Shown here piece by piece: positions 1 through 5,412 of a DNA stretch of 5,568 bases. Where the stretch lies: assembly GCA_910584115.1 (NCBI GenBank), contig CAJTYN010000133.1:1-5568 (forward strand), written 5' to 3'. Numbering within the stretch: position 1 is the stretch's first letter; every line of letters starts with the position of its first letter. Below the pieces are notes generated by a model. It made no database searches. It was not told the origin of the DNA and saw nothing but the letters and a program-made list of their open reading frames with translations. Origin of the DNA: an uncultured Lachnospiraceae bacterium (GTDB taxonomy: Bacteria; Bacillota; Clostridia; Lachnospirales; Lachnospiraceae). Position numbers and translations under genes: made by a program.

Positions 1-1
1 C

Positions 2-53
2 AAAAGCGCCGGGGGATCGCGATTTCCCCCGGACCCCTTAAAACGCTTTTTTT
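2..53 (+). terminator. Compound intrinsic terminator-like hairpin at the left edge
   Basis: Two nested stems are visible. The inner one pairs CCGGGGGA (9-16) with TCCCCCGG (25-32) around an 8-base loop. The outer one pairs AAAAGCG (2-8) with CGCTTTT (44-50). An 11-base unpaired stretch (33-43) lies on the 3' side only, and the T-run continues to position 53. On the plus strand this is a GC-rich hairpin followed by seven Ts, so it most likely ends a gene lying left of the window. On the minus strand the outer stem ends in only four Ts, so termination of leftward transcripts would be weaker. The nested form is more elaborate than a plain terminator and could be a copy of a dispersed genomic element. 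Confidence 0.7.
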
Positions 54-68
54 GAATGGAAAGTATTC

Positions 69-74
69 TATAAT
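69..74 (+). promoter_or_regulatory. Candidate -10 element for the DUF362 gene
   Basis: TATAAT at 69-74 is a perfect sigma-A -10 hexamer in an AT-rich stretch between the terminator and the gene. No good -35 sits at the usual 16-18 bp: that position falls in the terminator T-run. A TTGAAT at 52-57 resembles a -35 but leaves only 11 bp of spacer. If used, the leader to the ATG would be roughly 60 nt. The promoter may be weak or activator-dependent. Confidence 0.5.
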
Positions 75-127
75 ATTTGTAAATTTGTGGTTGTTGGGGG
101 GATTTTAGGTTTCAAAACATGCTTTAG

Positions 128-133
128 AAAGGA
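128..133 (+). promoter_or_regulatory. Ribosome binding site that sets the DUF362 start
   Basis: AAAGGA lies seven bases before the ATG at 141. The in-frame GTG at 87 has only AT-rich sequence upstream and no Shine-Dalgarno, and the 18 extra residues it would add do not resemble the family. This decides for the start at 141. Confidence 0.75.
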
Positions 134-140
134 AGATGAG

Positions 141-1256
141 ATGGACGATAGAAATATCTTTATTGACCACGGAACAGACTACAAGGAGATGACGAAAGAA
201 CTGCTGCGGGCCTCGGATCTGATCGGGCGGATCCTGGACCGGTCCTGCCGGGTGGGCATAAAGCCCAATCTGGTGTCCCCGTCGCCGGCCTCGGAGGGAG
301 CGACCACACATCCGGAAGTGGTGGCGGGCATCATCGAATACCTGCAGGGATACGGCATCCGCCAGATCACGATCATGGAGGGTTCCTGGGTGGGCGCGCG
401 GACATCCGAGGCCCTTCGGGTATGCGGCTACGAGGAACTCTGCCGATCTTATCAGGTGGCGTTCGTGGACGCCCAGAAGGATCCCTGGAGAAAAAAAGAT
501 TGCAAAGGGATGGAGCTGGCGGTCTGTTCCTGCGCGGACCAGGTGGATTTCATGATCAATGTCCCTGTGCTGAAGGGCCACTGCCAGACGAAGATCACCT
601 GCGCCTTGAAGAACATGAAGGGACTGATCCCCAATAAGGAGAAACGGCGTTTCCATCAGATGGGGCTGCACCGGCCCATCGCCCACTTGGCGGCGGGGAT
701 CCGGCAGGATTTTATCGTGGTGGATCATATCTGCGGGGATCTGGATTTTGAGGATGGGGGCAACCCGGTGATCCGCGATCAGATCTGGACGGCGGCGGAT
801 CCCGTCCTGGTGGACGCCTGGGTCTGCCATATGATGGGGTATGAGAAAGACGAGGTGCCTTACATCGGCATGGCGGAGAGCCTGGGTATCGGCTGCGGGG
901 ACTGGAGGCAGGCGAAGGTGCATGAGTACAGGGACGGGGAACTCTCGAAAGTCGATCTCCAGGATCTGGCTGTCTGTGATCACAGGAAAGTGGTGGAACT
1001 TAAGGACGCGGTGGAAGAAGTAGAATCCTGCAGCGCCTGTTACGGGTATCTCCTCCCGGTGATGGAGCGGCTGCGGGAGGAGGGGCTGTTTGGGCGGCTG
1101 GATACGAAGATCGCCATCGGCCAGGGCTATCAAGGCCAGTCCGGGAAGCTGGGGATCGGGAACTGTACGAAAGGATTTTCCCATCATCTGCCCGGCTGCC
1201 CGCCCATGCCCGATGAGATCTATCGATTTTTGAAAGAATATATCCTCAGCCTCTGA
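141..1256 (+). CDS. DUF362 domain protein with a C-terminal four-cysteine site
   Basis: This 371-residue protein shows the hallmarks of the DUF362 family, which is often associated with Fe-S clusters and has no single established reaction. Visible blocks are IKPN (40-43) followed by the THPEVV segment (56-61), IMEGS (78-82), the LKGHCQTKITCALKNMKG block (144-161), DFEDGGNP (202-209) and DPVLVDA (220-226). The C-terminal part has CSAC (C297, C300), then C342 and C353, the last in a GCPP motif also seen in Fe-S subunits of oxidoreductases. These four could bind a cluster. Sixteen cysteines in total is high and fits an anaerobic cytoplasmic redox protein. I see no signal peptide or membrane segment. 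It is transcribed alone from the left, and its last 11 bases overlap the end of the convergent permease gene. The family call is firm; the reaction and substrate are unknown. Confidence 0.88.
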   Translation: MDDRNIFIDHGTDYKEMTKELLRASDLIGRILDRSCRVGIKPNLVSPSPASEGATTHPEVVAGIIEYLQGYGIRQITIMEGSWVGARTSEALRVCGYEELCRSYQVAFVDAQKDPWRKKDCKGMELAVCSCADQVDFMINVPVLKGHCQTKITCALKNMKGLIPNKEKRRFHQMGLHRPIAHLAAGIRQDFIVVDHICGDLDFEDGGNPVIRDQIWTAADPVLVDAWVCHMMGYEKDEVPYIGMAESLGIGCGDWRQAKVHEYRDGELSKVDLQDLAVCDHRKVVELKDAVEEVESCSACYGYLLPVMERLREEGLFGRLDTKIAIGQGYQGQSGKLGIGNCTKGFSHHLPGCPPMPDEIYRFLKEYILSL

Positions 1257-1977
1257 TGTCTCGCTTCTTCAGCCAGACCACAGAGAGCAGGCAGAAGAGG
1301 AGCAGAAAACCCGCGGCGGCGGCCAGGAAAGAGACGAACTGTCCGCCCAGCATGTCTTCCGCCTTGTTGGCGTTCATGCCCAGCATCATCAGCGCGTAGG
1401 GGGAGAAAAGACCAAACCCCTTGGCGGTGATGCCCACGCTGGCGATGCTGCCTAAGAGGGCGATGATCACCGGAATGGTGAAGCTGCGGATGATCATGGA
1501 GAGGAAGAGCTGGAGGGCGGCGATCGCGGCCCCGGCCAGCGTTCCCCGTAGCAGCCACAGTCCGATCTCAGCAGGGATGGGGCCTTCCACTTTGATCATC
1601 ATCCCGCTGATCAGAAACAAGATCCCGATCCACAGCTGGATCACGAGCAGGAAACGAAAGGCGATGAGCAGTTTTGACATAAAGACGGCCCAGACGGGGA
1701 CCGGAGCGGTCATGAGCATGTTCCAGTTGTGCTCCCTGTGTTCCAGCCGCCACAGATAGGCGCAGCACAGCCCGATCAGGGGCGCATAAAAGAAATCTGC
1801 ATAAAAGAGCGTTTCCTGCGTCCAGAGGTTGTACCAGCCCGGCGTGAGGATCTGCAGATTTCCCAGGTAGTTGAAGGTCCCCATGATGGCTGGGATCAGC
1901 GGGATGGCGAGACAGGCCAGCCAGAGGATGGAATGTCTGAGTTTCTTTTTTTCACTTCGGATACAGCGGATCAGCAT
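1246..1977 (-). CDS. ABC transporter permease, lantibiotic-immunity MutG/LanG type
   Basis: This 243-residue integral membrane protein has about six hydrophobic segments (roughly residues 16-34, 56-74, 97-124, 139-160, 164-183 and 211-235), as expected of an ABC-2 type permease. The LEHREHNWNMLMTAPVP stretch (78-94), between the second and third segments, resembles the conserved loop of MutG/EpiG-type permeases. With the preceding ATPase and permease it would form a LanFEG-like exporter that moves lantibiotic-type peptides off the membrane. I chose the start at 1977 because AAAGGAGGT lies eight bases before it; the open frame runs on to 2205, but that part overlaps the upstream gene and its translation is Pro/Trp/Ser-rich. 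The gene begins four bases after the upstream stop codon, which suggests translational coupling. It is the last gene of the unit, and no terminator is visible before it runs into the DUF362 gene. The family is quite certain, the substrate is inferred. Confidence 0.85.
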   Translation of the reverse strand: MLIRCIRSEKKKLRHSILWLACLAIPLIPAIMGTFNYLGNLQILTPGWYNLWTQETLFYADFFYAPLIGLCCAYLWRLEHREHNWNMLMTAPVPVWAVFMSKLLIAFRFLLVIQLWIGILFLISGMMIKVEGPIPAEIGLWLLRGTLAGAAIAALQLFLSMIIRSFTIPVIIALLGSIASVGITAKGFGLFSPYALMMLGMNANKAEDMLGGQFVSFLAAAAGFLLLFCLLSVVWLKKRDIRG

Positions 1978-1981
1978 CTGA

Positions 1982-2734
1982 TCAGACCTCCTTTCGTAAA
2001 AACAGGGTCCGCCCCAGGATGTACACGCAGACCGTCGCGGCCAGAAAACCCAGGAACAGTTTTGTAGGGAACGGGGTGGCATAGAAGGTCTGCACCCGCG
2101 TCTCGGGGTCCCAGTCCATGGCCAGGGGCGTGAACTGGCAGAAATAAGACCAGGGGACCAGGCGGGAGATCCCTTTTGGGAAAAACAGGGAGAACAGTCC
2201 GGCAAAGGATCCGACCAGGCCCATAGCCAGAGGCAGGAGCTGGTCCTTCCACAGCAGGGATAGGGTCTGCTGAAAGATGTACAGAGCGGTCCCCGCCGCT
2301 ATGATCTCCGTAAAATGCAAAAGGAGCAGGCGGACATCCAGCTTTTCCGTGAAATGGTAGAAGATGCCGGCGGCCAGGATCCCTGCCGTCTCCATGAGGG
2401 CGATGGAGAAGAGATATCCGAGTCCCATCAAGAGTTTGCAGTCGTAGAATGCGCTCTTTTTCTGGAGGGTGCATAAAAGCTTCAGCGTGTTCCCGCGGAT
2501 CTCCCAGTCGCACAGTCTGCTGGCGATGACGGCCAGGCCCAGGGGCAGTAAGACGGTGTTCAGCAGCGGGATCTGGTAAAAGAGCGTGCTGTAGCCTGTG
2601 GCCAGGTCCTCGGCGTCTGCGTTTCGCAGATTGAACGTACTCCAGAGGAGGAGCGCCAGGCCCAGAGCTGCCGTGACTGCCCAGACATGGCGGCGGCGGG
2701 CTTTGATGCGCTCGGCATAAAACTGTCGGCTCAT
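1982..2734 (-). CDS. ABC transporter permease, lantibiotic-immunity MutE/EpiE type
   Basis: This 250-residue membrane protein is the usual length for the MutE/EpiE permease family. Hydrophobic segments lie near residues 17-33, 55-72, 101-125, 133-155, 166-185 and 225-243, giving about six spans with a basic N-terminus (ERIKARRRH). The CDWEIRGNTLKLL segment (75-87), after the second span, matches the position and character of the conserved cytoplasmic loop in LanE-type permeases. It would pair with the MutG-type permease encoded next, both being energised by the ATPase encoded just upstream. Its ATG overlaps the ATPase stop codon as ATGA (2731-2734), so the two are probably translated in a coupled way; an AAGGTGAG-like site precedes the start. 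Nearby lantibiotic biosynthesis genes are absent from the window, so resistance to foreign peptides is more likely than self-immunity. Other peptide or lipid-active substrates, such as bacitracin-like molecules, remain possible. Confidence 0.86.
   Translation of the reverse strand: MSRQFYAERIKARRRHVWAVTAALGLALLLWSTFNLRNADAEDLATGYSTLFYQIPLLNTVLLPLGLAVIASRLCDWEIRGNTLKLLCTLQKKSAFYDCKLLMGLGYLFSIALMETAGILAAGIFYHFTEKLDVRLLLLHFTEIIAAGTALYIFQQTLSLLWKDQLLPLAMGLVGSFAGLFSLFFPKGISRLVPWSYFCQFTPLAMDWDPETRVQTFYATPFPTKLFLGFLAATVCVYILGRTLFLRKEV
1986..1994 (-). promoter_or_regulatory. Strong ribosome binding site inside the end of the upstream permease gene
   Basis: AAAGGAGGT on the minus strand is nearly a full match to the 16S anti-Shine-Dalgarno. 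It lies within the last codons of the upstream permease gene, with an eight-base spacer to the ATG at 1977. It fixes the start of the second permease and indicates coupled translation. Confidence 0.85.
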
Positions 2735-3645
2735 AGGCTCACCTTCTTTCCAGTCAGTTTTAGGAAGATATCTTCCAGGCTCATCTGCGTCTCCTCCACC
2801 CGCCAGATCCCGATCCCCGCGTAGACCAGATGGCGGATGGCGCGGGCGACACTGTCGTCGTCGGTGTTCCGTAAGAGCACCCGGTCGTCTTCCTCCATGG
2901 CCGGGATGCCTTTTTGCGTCAGCGCGGAGACGGCGCCGCTGTTGTCGGTAGTGCGCAGATGCAGCCGGCAGCGGCTGTGTTCGTGGAGGGAGGACAGGCT
3001 GTCCTGAAAGATCAGCTGGCCTTTGTCGATGATCCCTACGTGGGTGGCCATCTGGTCGATCTCGCTCAATAGGTGGCTGGAGACGATGATGGTCATATCT
3101 GCCTGGCGGGGCAGGGATGTGATCAGTTCCCGCATCTCCTGGATGCCCGCGGGATCCAGTCCGTTGGTGGGTTCATCCAATAAGAGCAGCCGGGGCTGTC
3201 CCAATAAGGCGGCGGCCAGGCCCAGGCGCTGCTTCATGCCCAGGGAATAGTGGCCGGCCTTCTTGTGCTGCTGGTCTTCCATGCGGACAAGCCTCAGCAC
3301 GTGGTCAATCTCCTGCGGGGGTGCGTTTTTCAGCGTGCGGACGATCTCCAGATTTTCCCGCCCGGTCAGATGTCCGTAGTAGGACGGGGACTCGATCAGG
3401 GAGCCTATGTTCTGTAAGATCTTGAGCCGGTTCTTCGTATCCAGGGTCTTTCCGAAGATCTGGATGTGTCCCTGCTGGGGATGGATCAGCCCCAGGAGCA
3501 TCTTCAATGTGGTGGATTTGCCGGCCCCGTTGGGACCTAAGAAGCCATAGATGCTGCCCGTGGGGACGAGCATGTCCAGATTGTCCACCACGGGTTTATG
3601 GCTGTAGGATTTGGTGAGTGATCCTGTCTTTACGATCATTTCCAT
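2731..3645 (-). CDS. ABC transporter ATPase, lantibiotic/bacitracin-resistance (LanF/BcrA) type
   Basis: This 304-residue ATPase has every expected motif: Walker A GPNGAGKST (37-45), signature YSLGMKQRL (133-141), Walker B LLLLDE (153-158), D-loop GLD (162-164) and switch histidine H191 in SSH. Where most ABC ATPases have the Q-loop glutamine, this one reads LIESP with Glu85. This E-loop is a known trait of LanF-type immunity ATPases such as NukF and is also typical of BcrA-like proteins. The C-terminal ~90 residues form an accessory domain ending in MSLEDIFLKLTGK, common in ABC-2 exporters. At 304 residues it is BcrA-sized, longer than many LanF proteins (about 230). It powers the two permeases encoded next. 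The start at 3645 is preceded by AAAGGAGGC with a six-base spacer; a second ATG two codons later is less well placed. Regulation appears to act through the upstream 64-bp gap. Confidence 0.92.
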   Translation of the reverse strand: MEMIVKTGSLTKSYSHKPVVDNLDMLVPTGSIYGFLGPNGAGKSTTLKMLLGLIHPQQGHIQIFGKTLDTKNRLKILQNIGSLIESPSYYGHLTGRENLEIVRTLKNAPPQEIDHVLRLVRMEDQQHKKAGHYSLGMKQRLGLAAALLGQPRLLLLDEPTNGLDPAGIQEMRELITSLPRQADMTIIVSSHLLSEIDQMATHVGIIDKGQLIFQDSLSSLHEHSRCRLHLRTTDNSGAVSALTQKGIPAMEEDDRVLLRNTDDDSVARAIRHLVYAGIGIWRVEETQMSLEDIFLKLTGKKVSL

Positions 3646-3651
3646 AAGTGT

Positions 3652-3660
3652 GCCTCCTTT
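3652..3660 (-). promoter_or_regulatory. Ribosome binding site of the ATPase gene, buried in an inverted repeat
   Basis: AAAGGAGGC on the minus strand lies six bases before the ATG at 3645. Nearly the whole site is one arm of a perfect 10-bp inverted repeat, so it would be base-paired in any transcript that starts upstream of 3688 but free in one starting near 3669. Confidence 0.88.
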
Positions 3661-3688
3661 ATCAGTATGGCTTACAGTATAAAGGAGG
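3653..3688 (-). repeat. Perfect 10-bp inverted repeat linking the -10 region and the ribosome binding site
   Basis: CCTCCTTTAT at 3653-3662 and ATAAAGGAGG at 3679-3688 are exact reverse complements separated by 16 bases. In minus-strand RNA they would form a 10-bp stem that closes the Shine-Dalgarno of the ATPase gene. No U-run follows, so it is not an intrinsic terminator. The upstream arm overlaps the TATACT -10 element and would not be transcribed from that promoter. Confidence 0.85.
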
Positions 3689-3709
3689 TTCCTTACGGCA
3701 GTCTGACGG
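3676..3709 (-). promoter_or_regulatory. Predicted activator-dependent promoter of the ABC transporter unit
   Basis: On the minus strand TATACT (3681-3676) is a good -10 hexamer. No recognisable -35 lies 17 bp upstream. Instead two half-sites CCGTCAG (3709-3703) and CCGTAAG (3698-3692) lie 11 bp apart, one helical turn, and end 10 bp before the -10. This is the arrangement of many OmpR/PhoB-family response-regulator promoters, in which the regulator replaces the -35 contact. A weaker third TAAG lies one more turn upstream, at 3717-3714, inside the GT32 gene. No regulator gene is present in the window. The identity of the regulator is inferred from what is known of LanFEG, Bce and Cpr systems. 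Confidence 0.6.
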
Positions 3710-4459
3710 TCACCTTATTTTTAGCTTAAGTTTCTGTACGCCGCGCAGACCTTTGGCCGCGATCTTTCCGAGAGTGGGCCCGAAGATCCGGTTGAGCTTT
3801 TGGGCCTGTCTCGTCTGTGCTCTCTGTTCCGGGGTGTGCCAGGAGGCGTGGTACCAGTGGATGCTGTAGGTGTTCGGGGTGATCCGAAGACGGCCGTCTA
3901 TGTAGCTGAGTGGTGAGAAATATTCGGGGGGATACAGATCCATATCGAGCACGGTCTGTCTTTTGCCGTTTGTCCTCAGTCCGTGTGCCTCGAGGAGCTG
4001 TGTGGTGTAGACGGGGGAGGGGATGATGTTCAGGGTGCGGTCCTTTCGGATGAAAGAGATGTCTTTATAGATGTCCCGCAGCTCTCTGATGAGCGCATGT
4101 CCGGGTTCCGCTCCGAATCCCAGTCCCGGCGCGACGGAGTTTTTATGTTCGAAGCCCATGAAGGCGCGGTGGTCCAGCAGATCGTCCAGGTTCTTGAGGA
4201 GCTGGACGTCTGTATCCAGATAGATCCCGCCCTCCTGGTAGATGATATCCATCCGGGCATAGTCGGGCACGAAGCCCCAGAGCCTGGATCGGTAGGCCTG
4301 TTCCATGTACGCGCATTTTGAGATGTCATAGCTTGCTTCATCCCATCGGATGATCTCATAGTCCGGGCAGTGTTCTTTCCAGCTTTCGATACAGCGTTTG
4401 TTTTTTTCTGGCAGCGGGCTGTCCCCCACCCAGAAGTAATGGATCTTTTTCGGGATCAT
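3710..4459 (-). CDS. GT32-type (OCH1-like, DXD) sugar transferase
   Basis: This 249-residue protein starts with IPKKIHYFWVGD (2-13) and carries YARMDIIYQEGGIYLDTD (67-84), the signature of the DXD sugar-binding glycosyltransferases (Gly_transf_sug, GT32). D82 and D84 form the metal and sugar-nucleotide site. Near the C-terminus HWYHASW (201-207) is also typical of these enzymes. The last 35 residues are rich in Lys, Arg and Gln and could bind the inner membrane face. In Firmicutes such enzymes usually add a hexose in capsule or exopolysaccharide repeat-unit assembly. The ATG overlaps the upstream GT2 stop as ATGA (4456-4459), with GAGG a few bases before it, so both enzymes probably act in one pathway. 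Donor sugar and linkage cannot be read from sequence. The stop codon is immediately followed by the predicted control region of the ABC unit. Confidence 0.9.
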   Translation of the reverse strand: MIPKKIHYFWVGDSPLPEKNKRCIESWKEHCPDYEIIRWDEASYDISKCAYMEQAYRSRLWGFVPDYARMDIIYQEGGIYLDTDVQLLKNLDDLLDHRAFMGFEHKNSVAPGLGFGAEPGHALIRELRDIYKDISFIRKDRTLNIIPSPVYTTQLLEAHGLRTNGKRQTVLDMDLYPPEYFSPLSYIDGRLRITPNTYSIHWYHASWHTPEQRAQTRQAQKLNRIFGPTLGKIAAKGLRGVQKLKLKIR

Positions 4460-5409
4460 AGGTCATCCTCATTCTTTTTGAGCTTTTTTCTGAGCATTCT
4501 GTATGGGCCGGGCGCTGTGAGGTACAGGAGCATTTTTAGGATACTCCGGCCATCGCGGGCGTTTCGGATGATAAATCGCATGTCCTGTATGGGCGGTCTT
4601 TCATTTCCCGCGAGCAGGCATGCCTCGATCATCTGCCTGGAGAGATGGCTCGCCAGGATGCGGTACTGGCGTCCGGTAAAGCCGAGGCTTTTGTAGTAAT
4701 GCTCCAACTGGCAGAAGATCTCCTTTTTGTTCCGGATGTTCTTCGACTGATCTTGCTGATGGGTGATCGAGCCTTCACGCTGGATATAATCGTAGAGGTG
4801 TTCGTCTATATATCGGACTGTATCGGCCAGGAAATAGGCTCTGGGTGTCCACAGTTCATCTTCGTGCAGGAGTCCTTTTGCAAAAAAATGCCGGTGCTGG
4901 AAGATCAGGCGGCTCTTGACGGCTTTTGTCCAGACTTGGGTGGTCAGGCTCCTGTTCTTTACGCTGTCTAATAGATAGTCCCTGCCGTTTTTTACGATCC
5001 CCACATCCAGGGGGCGTGTGTTGACGGGGCGGATCTTTTGGCCGTTTTTTACGATCCAGCCGTTAAATTCCAGGATATCGACAGGGTGTATGCCGATCTC
5101 CCGGTCTACCGTCTCAAGGGCGTCTGCGTGGAGACGGTCGTCCCCGTCGATGAAGAGGAGATAGTCGGAGGTGACCTTTGTAAGGCCCAGATTCCTGGCG
5201 TCGGAGAGACCGCCGTTCTCTTTTCGAAAATATAAGAAGCGGGGATCTCTGGCGGCGTAGGCTTGGGCGATCAGCGGACTCTGGTCGGTGGATCCGTCGT
5301 CGATCATGAGGGCGCAGAAATCCGTGTGTGTCTGACAGAGGATGCTGTTCAGGCAGTCATCCAGATAGCCTTCCAGATTGTATATGGGTATGATCAGGTC
5401 AAATATCAT
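4456..5409 (-). CDS. GT2 family glycosyltransferase (GT-A fold)
   Basis: This 317-residue enzyme has a classical GT2 N-terminal domain: LIIPIYN (5-11), DDGSTD (37-42), ENGGLSDARN (64-73), the DGDD metal-binding motif (88-91) and a later HEDELW (172-177) at the expected position of the catalytic acidic pair. The C-terminal 130 residues are less conserved and end in a basic tail (RKKLKKNEDDL) with no membrane span. It probably transfers a sugar to a lipid-linked intermediate in surface-polysaccharide synthesis at the cytoplasmic membrane. The start at 5409 lies three bases after the stop of the preceding gene; only a weak AGAAG Shine-Dalgarno precedes it, inside that gene's last codons, so translation may depend on coupling. 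It overlaps the GT32 gene by four bases. The family assignment is firm, the sugar is unknown. Confidence 0.92.
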   Translation of the reverse strand: MIFDLIIPIYNLEGYLDDCLNSILCQTHTDFCALMIDDGSTDQSPLIAQAYAARDPRFLYFRKENGGLSDARNLGLTKVTSDYLLFIDGDDRLHADALETVDREIGIHPVDILEFNGWIVKNGQKIRPVNTRPLDVGIVKNGRDYLLDSVKNRSLTTQVWTKAVKSRLIFQHRHFFAKGLLHEDELWTPRAYFLADTVRYIDEHLYDYIQREGSITHQQDQSKNIRNKKEIFCQLEHYYKSLGFTGRQYRILASHLSRQMIEACLLAGNERPPIQDMRFIIRNARDGRSILKMLLYLTAPGPYRMLRKKLKKNEDDL

Positions 5410-5412
5410 TTT

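Noticed and set aside
87..140. N-terminal extension of the DUF362 gene from a GTG
   Set aside because: No Shine-Dalgarno precedes the GTG, it lies close to the predicted transcription start, and the ATG at 141 has a well-spaced AAAGGA.
105..1187. Long open frame of 360 codons on the minus strand
   Set aside because: It is entirely antisense to the well-supported DUF362 gene. Its translation is rich in His, Pro, Arg and Leu with no recognisable domain, the typical shadow of a GC-rich gene.
1978..2205. N-terminal extension of the MutG-type permease
   Set aside because: It overlaps the upstream permease in another frame and its translation is Pro/Trp/Ser-rich. The start at 1977 has an excellent ribosome binding site.
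1971..2513. Minus-strand open frame of 180 codons inside the first permease gene
   Set aside because: It is an out-of-frame shadow of the MutE/EpiE-type permease, with low-complexity Arg/Gly/Pro composition and no good start site.
3653..3688. Inverted repeat as an intrinsic terminator of the glycosyltransferase operon
   Set aside because: On the minus strand the stem is followed by a short purine/pyrimidine mix and the ATPase ATG, with no U-run, and the stem is AU-rich on the loop side.
3648..3869. Plus-strand open frame of 73 codons over the ABC control region
   Set aside because: It is antisense to the GT32 gene end and has no ribosome binding site before its start. The AAAGGAGG at 3681-3688 on this strand has no start codon at a usable distance and is better explained as the arm of the inverted repeat.
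4645..4971. Plus-strand open frames opposite the GT2 gene (also 5038-5235)
   Set aside because: They are antisense to a gene with a full set of GT2 motifs and have no domain or start signal of their own.
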